Below, one piece after another: positions 59,101 to 64,000 of a stretch of 64,000 bases of DNA (the stretch's first letter is position 1; each line of letters opens with the position of its first letter). Source of the DNA: Siderastrea radians (Eukaryota > Cnidaria > Anthozoa > Scleractinia > Rhizangiidae); the NCBI GenBank assembly GCA_964017195.1, contig OZ024898.1:13859057-13923056 (forward strand), in the 5' to 3' direction. The notes beneath the pieces were generated by a model, which had not been told where the DNA came from, did no database searches, and saw only the letters and a program-made list of their open reading frames with translations. A program made the position numbers and the translations under genes.

Positions 59101-60798
59101 TGTTCTACTCGGGGAAATATCTTAAGCTTTGCAGTTTCGTGGTTTTCTGTAGTTTTGTGGGTCGTTGTGTTACGTAGCGATATTTTCTTTTGATACTTGT
59201 AAAGTTATTTAAGATTACTTTGTTGTTATTTGCCTTTTAGTCAAACCGAGTTCAGTAATAAATGGTCGTGTTTGGAGTTCATTCGAGTAATCAGCTTTAG
59301 CAACTACATTGTCAAAAAATAGTGTTTTACGCGCAGTCTGATTGGCTAATCAAATTCCACGGATATCTTTAGCTCTTAATCTCCGGAAAAAAAAAACACG
59401 GCTTCTCGGGACTGCCTCGTGCAAGTTTGGCAGAAAATAAGCAGCTATGTAAATTTTACCTGTTATCTCCCTCAGTCGTAACCATCCTTGTTTAGTTTTG
59501 GTTTATTACTACTTTGTTGGTGTTTTGCTCAACTTAGGACACTATTATTTTGAGGTTTCCTTCAATGTGAAAGTAATTTTCCAGATCAGAAAAATAAATG
59601 AACATACCTTGACATAGCACCTTTAAATCAATGGGAACGGCGTTTTGCATGCGATATTAAATTTTTGCGGGAGGTTAACTAAAAATATCGCCGAAAAATT
59701 TCCATCTCCAAAAAGTAAATTAGATCCTACGAAAACTATACCAATTCAGTTCAGAAACTACCTCTGTTTGGCTTAAAATTATTTTTAATCTTCAACATGA
59801 TTCAAATAAGGCCTGCCGTGAATGTGGTGGAGTGGTTGCCAAGACCCCTGCCGTGAGGTTGCCATAGGGATCATTCCACCGTGGAAAATATGAACTCAGA
59901 AAATTACACATTCAGTTTAGCATTGATTTTGAGAAAAAAATTACTTCACTTGTTCGCATTTCTCAAAAGATGTTATTTGCTGACCTGATGGCTAGAAACT
60001 AATGTAATGTCGTTACGTTTTGAAGGATTGATTCATGTAGAATGAAGTAAGTTTCGCTGTCATGGATATTAACTGCTCTGCAATCATTATGGGAAACCCA
60101 GGACATCGACAAATTTCTAATTTTCAACTTATTCGCTATGCGTAGCTGAGACGCTAAAATTTCTCAAGTTATTAAAAAATTGCTCTTTGGAAAAAAATCT
60201 GTAGAGAATACGCGAAATAAGTGATTACGGATAAAGTGCTTAGATAGACCAATTCCTATTTTGTTTATTTATTACCACCAGTAAGGTAAATTATGCAGTA
60301 AAATCGCTTCTAACGTTTCAAGCGCAAATTTCTCAGTCAGTCTCTTTGCCTCAGTGCGGATAAATTGGTGATCGATCACTTTGCATTTATCTTGCAGCCA
60401 ACAGACAATTTACGCTGAATCGAACTTTGGACCAAATAATATGAGTCTGGAACGTTTTACATGTATTATATTTGGCCGAAACCCTATTTCAAAAATATCA
60501 AACAGTACTTTTATGTACTGATACTGCTGTTCGGGTTTTTCAGTATTATACAGTTCATCTTTTCACAGAACAGAATTTCAGATTCTGTTCCAGTTTAAGA
60601 GTGTTGTCCGATTAAACCTTTCCGGCTCCTTCTTAATGTGGTACGACTCAATGGTTTGTGTTTTCACTTACCTGTTTCATTATTGCTGGGGATTATACAG
60701 CAGTTCATAACAATAAAGACGCTGACGTGTAAAGCCACGATCAAAACCAGTAGAGTTGTAAAACGTGGTTGATAAATACATCTCCGTGTGCTTCGCAT
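47194..60798 (-). CDS. Gene C: stalked membrane-anchored chitobiase-type hexosaminidase with charged repeat tail (GH20)
   Basis: Predicted 1355-aa GH20 enzyme. Minus-strand exons: 60798-60672, 58511-57162, 55221-54779, 53232-52483, 52183-51976, 51069-50817, 50429-50295, 47995-47194, all GT-AG and in frame. Residues about 14-36 are a signal-anchor after basic MRSTRRC. A polar stem of about 245 residues, with an acidic DDDDDD run and several N-X-S/T sites, precedes the CHB_HEX-like domain (about 290-440). The barrel holds HLTDNEGWR, HFGGDEV (Asp786-Glu787), YLDHPY and IWGE. After a CHB_HEX_C-like domain, exon 8 encodes about 255 Lys/Glu-rich residues in roughly three imperfect repeats (EKVKKDGETKPEE / EKVKEDSETKHDE / EKVGNDNNSKQDE; NKPKPTN / NQPKPTN). 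It is closest to gene A and shares its fused exon 3. Stem and tail functions are unknown. Confidence 0.92.
48324..48431. mobile_element. 108-bp MITE with perfect 21-bp ends
   Basis: CCTGCCTCGTCCCCAGGCGC at 48324 is mirrored exactly at 48431. The CCTCGTCCCCAGG word is shared with the foldback ends at 16579, suggesting one family. It lies in the last intron of gene C. Confidence 0.75.
49441..50146. mobile_element. 706-bp non-autonomous Harbinger-like element
   Basis: The ends GGCCCCGGCCAAACGAGG and CCTCGTTTGGCCGGGGCT are inverted, with TTA on both sides (49438-49440, 50147-50149). Many GAGAGT(C/T)GATGAGAGT subterminal repeats occur at both ends. It lies in the last intron of gene C and contains a coding fragment (see 49728-49946). 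Confidence 0.8.
49728..49946 (-). pseudogene. MADF/Myb-like first-exon fragment inside Harbinger-like element
   Basis: The minus strand encodes HIDLYEERTCLWDVFSNDYH followed by NREVTGKAKSEMEV, which resembles the start of a MADF (Myb/SANT-type) DNA-binding domain. GAG followed by GTAAGC at about 49729 is a good splice donor. Harbinger elements normally carry a Myb/SANT-family partner protein, so this may be a leftover exon of the autonomous parent. Confidence 0.55.
53446..54640. mobile_element. MITE with GCGTTAATTTC subterminal repeats, interrupted
   Basis: ATACCTTATTATAGGAAATT near 53449 mirrors AAATTTCCTAGGATAAGGTAT near 54630. GCGTTAATTT or its complement occurs about ten times in the end regions. 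The middle is replaced by the AGGCGGCCG repeat (53757-54440). A half-copy of the same end lies near 10267-10310. It lies in intron 3 of gene C. Confidence 0.65.
53757..54440. repeat. dispersed repeat, copy 2 (AGGCGGCCG ends), nested
   Basis: This is the reverse-orientation counterpart of 17715-18325. It is nested within the GCGTTAATTTC element, which gives a relative age: this repeat arrived later. Confidence 0.65.
55316..55945. mobile_element. TTAA-flanked DNA element, 630 bp
   Basis: GGTGATTCCAT at 55316 mirrors ATGGAATCACC ending at 55945, with TTAA on both sides (55312-55315, 55946-55949). It has GC-rich GCGCGC words near its left end, like the element at 40795. Non-coding, in intron 2 of gene C. 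Confidence 0.8.
56355..56425. other. two opposed degenerate Penelope-terminus motifs
   Basis: The minus strand reads CTGACGAAGGGCTAACACTC then CAAACGTC. The adjacent plus strand reads GCGCTCGAAACGTC. These match the hammerhead-like terminal motif but the first has CAAA instead of GAAA. It lies in intron 2 of gene C. Confidence 0.4.
58512..60671. other. intron 1 of gene C; no gene seen
   Basis: A 65-codon open frame near 58928 has no recognisable similarity. No clear repeat was identified in most of the intron. Confidence 0.5.
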
Positions 60799-63700
60799 CG
60801 TGTCGAGCACTCACATTTGAGTTGGAAATAATTTTAACTTTTCTTCGACAGACCTGTTTGCCTGTTCTTTGGTTAAGTTATTATTCTAAACGGTGTTTCA
60901 TTTTAGTTTGTTGCTTGGCCGAGGATCGAGCATTCTAACATCAAGCAATCTACATATCCAAAGATTTGCCAACCGAGCAATAACAGTGTCGGACTATGAG
61001 GAGAAAGCTCGTGCCTAGTCATTTGCAGTGAGCTTTGTGTTATTACAATATTATGCAGAACCTGACACATGTGACAATTACCAGCCGAATATATTATGAC
61101 ACAACTCTCACATTTGAGTCTGTATTTTGAATTGAGAAAATTCAGGTCAATTATGAGGGAATAAGACCAAACGCCTTAGGGCATCAGGTAAGCCTTGTTA
61201 ACCGGGTTTTGAGTTTGCAAGATCTCGTCACAGTTTTGATTTGTATCAGTTTTGTTTATATTTTAATTTTTCTGAGAGAAGGTGCGCTGGCCTGGTAACC
61301 GAGCATTAGCGTAACTGTTGTACTGAGCTTATATTAACGTCAATTCACATCCAGAACTCGAGAAACGTCCCCTTGATTCACTACACAAGAGGCCATTTTT
61401 AAATGCCTTGTGTTTTTTAGCCCAAAATTTCTTGACAAATCGACTTTAACATCGTAAGTTCCTCCAAATACTCAATAAACATGTTGTTTTGACACTTTCT
61501 ATTGCGCTTACATGACGTCCTAACTAATATGTACTTAAAAATAGAGTAAAACGACGGCGAACTAAATGTTCTCAGCATCTCTGTAAGACAGAACTATTGT
61601 TCACAAACAGCTTTCATCTCGCTAACTTGTTCACGTACGCACCTAACCACTCTTCTAGTACTTTTCGTCTCCATCGTTTGAAAACGATTATCTTGGGATT
61701 CTGATCAATTTTATCGCGCTTGTATTAGTTCCAAAGTCGCCACTATGTTAAGTCCATACCACCTAACATTTGAACGGCTGATGATTCACTGTCAGAGTTC
61801 TGTAGGACTGGAGACTTCACACATTCACTACAAACTGAACAGACTTTCCAAAAAAGTTAGTTTGATTGACATCGATATTACCATAGCAACAAGGCGATGA
61901 CGTCATATATTTTACATATCTCCAATTTTCTCGGCATCTGGACCTAATTAATAAAACGTTTAAAACGATTTAATGTCCCTTATAGGCTACATGTATGCCT
62001 TCCTTACTATAAAGTTTTAATAAATTCTATGGGAGCGTTTTTGAAAGAAATGAGGTTGAATATCTTCCTTGAAAAAATTAAAGATCGTCTTTTCTTTTGT
62101 TAATTCGTAAAGACCACTGTTTTTCGTGTGGATTGCAACTACATTTCCACCTTTTATTATTGCTGCAGTATAAACCTACCTACCAGAAGAATTTTCCGCA
62201 ATTTCCTTCATTTGATTTTCTTTGACATTACTATAAGTATTATTCTTAACCTTTTAATCTAAATTTCAAGGTGTGCTAAACTTCAGTTCTCTCTCTCTCT
62301 TTCTCCTGGGAGAGGACTCATACATAAAATACCAATAAATAAAAATATAAAAATAAAAGCTGAAGCAAATAATAAGCGGACAAACAAATAGAATCAGGTC
62401 GTATATATAGATCAGAAATATCCCTCATTTGATGTTCCAATACGAGTAATACAAATTTATTTAGTCCCCTTATTTCTCACAAAAATAGGAAAAAATGCCC
62501 TTAAGTCAAATAGTTTTTTCTTGAAGAAATTTGCCTCTATTTTGTAAGAGCTCGCAAGTTTCAAGGACTTACACTCGCCCAAAAAGAGACTCCCTTATTT
62601 ATTTCTTTGTAAATATAATACTTTATAAATCTTTTTGGAAATATTTGGTTGCATAATTGGCACAAAACAGAAAACAATAAAAGTCCAATACCAGTTTTAA
62701 TATGAGCAGTCAGCATAACAAGTATTGTTATTTATAAGAAGCCGTTGTTAAGTATATTGTATGAGCGGAAAATACTAATCACCAGGATTTAAATGTGTTT
62801 TGAACAAAAGCTGTTCATCCATTTCCAGCTCGCGGTTTTGGTCTCCAGTTTGTTTGTAATCTGTTTTCTTTTCAGTTTGGTTTGATCTCTGCTCCATCAC
62901 TGCTTTGTGTATATGAGGGACTCAGTGGGATATCCAAAATTAATAACTTGAAATTACTTAAAAATTAATAATGAACATTGATCCCCTATCAAAAAACGAA
63001 GACGTGTTTCTTTAAGTAATGCTCCAGTTCTAAAACACACTTTGATATCACTGTATTGTTAACTGAGGTACCAAGGCCAATTCGCAGTTTTGTGCCCGCT
63101 CGCTTGTTCGTTTCCCTCCACTATCCCTGAGCGGAAAGAGAGACTGCTCGTAGTCTAGGACGTCTAGGGTTGGCCCTGATTGCCTTTGACTGTTTCGAAT
63201 CTCTCGTTTATATAAGGGCCTTTTATATGAGAAAAACTAAACAGACCTCGTCTTATAACAGTCCCATGTTAATTGAATCCGAGTACTTTTATTGCCATGT
63301 TTATTATTTATACGTTGTTTTTCAATCCAGTGATATACCAAAAAGATGAACATTCTCTATATTCTTACTACCTGTCAGTCTTGACAGCATTGCCGCACGC
63401 TATTGATACTGTATTACAAAACTTGACATTGATTGCTCTTTGGCGGGAAACTGAATAAATAGCGTGGAATTACAAATGAATAAAAGAGTGGATGATATGG
63501 AGCGGCTTTCAAATAAAATTTCGAGAATATACCCGATTGTTTTAGTTTTCCTGTATTTAGATTTCGTTACGCTCGGTGATCTCTGACCACTTTCCCTATA
63601 AATTAAAAGTAAAACCAAAACTTATTGTGACTTGCTACATTCCCGTCTTTGCCCCGCTTGTATATATTTGCTTCGAGTTCCTTTTTTTTTTTTGACCCAT

Positions 63701-64000
63701 TGCATTTGCGTTTATTGCGATTGGTTAATTAGATTAATTACTTTGGTTTTACGAAATCTCTCAGTGATTTAAAATACGACTGATTGAATAATGAAGCGAG
63801 AAGTGGGCTTAAAATTTCGCTTTAAAAATAAGAAACCCGGGGAAAAAGGTGCCACATGTAAGATATCCCTAAACGATACCGTGAACCCAGGGGAAAGAAT
63901 GGTGAACGTTAGAGGACGGAATTTAGATGCACAAAACTGAGACAAAACAAGAGAGAACGTTTATAGACGGTTTATGGTTTATTGGTGGTTATCACATCAC
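60799..64000. other. upstream flank of gene C; no gene seen
   Basis: AT-rich sequence with short open frames only. A short CT run occurs near 62289. I could not place a core promoter for gene C with confidence. Confidence 0.4.

Noticed and set aside
61000..64000. A gene in the right-hand 3 kb
   Set aside because: Only short frames (for example 63273-63458) without similarity, codon structure or convincing splice sites.

Overview
This is eukaryotic, almost certainly invertebrate animal DNA. Genes are split by GT-AG introns of 0.4 to 8.7 kb. The introns are full of tRNA-derived SINEs, miniature inverted-repeat elements, a non-LTR retrotransposon, a Penelope-like fragment, a broken Ty3/Gypsy element and many microsatellites. 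The gene family (bacterial-type chitobiase/GH20 with introns) and the style of the repeats suggest a cnidarian, most likely an anthozoan such as a stony coral. That assignment is inference from family and repeat character, not from a search.

The window holds a cluster of three complete paralogous N-acetyl-beta-hexosaminidases of the chitobiase type. Each has a CHB_HEX carbohydrate-binding-like domain, a GH20b-like domain, a GH20 barrel with the HFGGDEV catalytic motif, and a CHB_HEX_C-like domain. All splice junctions could be assigned with consistent phases. Gene A (minus, 10860 to 1796, 8 exons, 889 aa) and gene C (minus, 60798 to 47194, 8 exons, 1355 aa) begin with an uncleaved signal-anchor. 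Gene B (plus, 25732 to 44935, 9 exons, 896 aa) has a cleavable signal peptide and a hydrophobic C-terminus that looks like a GPI signal. Gene C also carries a stem of about 245 residues and a charged repeat tail of about 255 residues. The family therefore looks like one catalytic core presented at the membrane in three ways, probably cleaving chitobiose or other GlcNAc-terminated oligosaccharides at the cell surface or in the secretory/lysosomal route.

Layout: 1-1795 is 3' flank of A with a MITE. 1796-10860 is gene A, with a large pentanucleotide satellite in intron 2. 10.9-20 kb is intergenic: foldback elements, a Gypsy element with its RNaseH-integrase half inverted against gag-protease, a SINE split by a foldback, and a tandem repeat containing a piece of gag. 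20.0-24.2 kb holds a weakly supported two-exon membrane-protein gene. 25.7-44.9 kb is gene B, whose 8.7-kb intron 8 contains four SINE copies, two foldbacks, and an antisense L1/Tx1-like LINE that was itself hit by a TTAA-flanked DNA element. 45.3-45.9 kb is a Penelope-like 3' fragment with a hammerhead-ribozyme-like motif. 47.2-60.8 kb is gene C with MITE-rich introns. 60.8-64 kb is its upstream flank, where no gene was seen.

The points most worth a second look are the anchor diversification of the GH20 trio on a fixed exon skeleton, a 116-bp near-identical tract between genes A and C (possible gene conversion), the hammerhead-like motifs with covarying stems, and a copy-and-insert rearrangement in the LINE that used the nearby DNA element as template.
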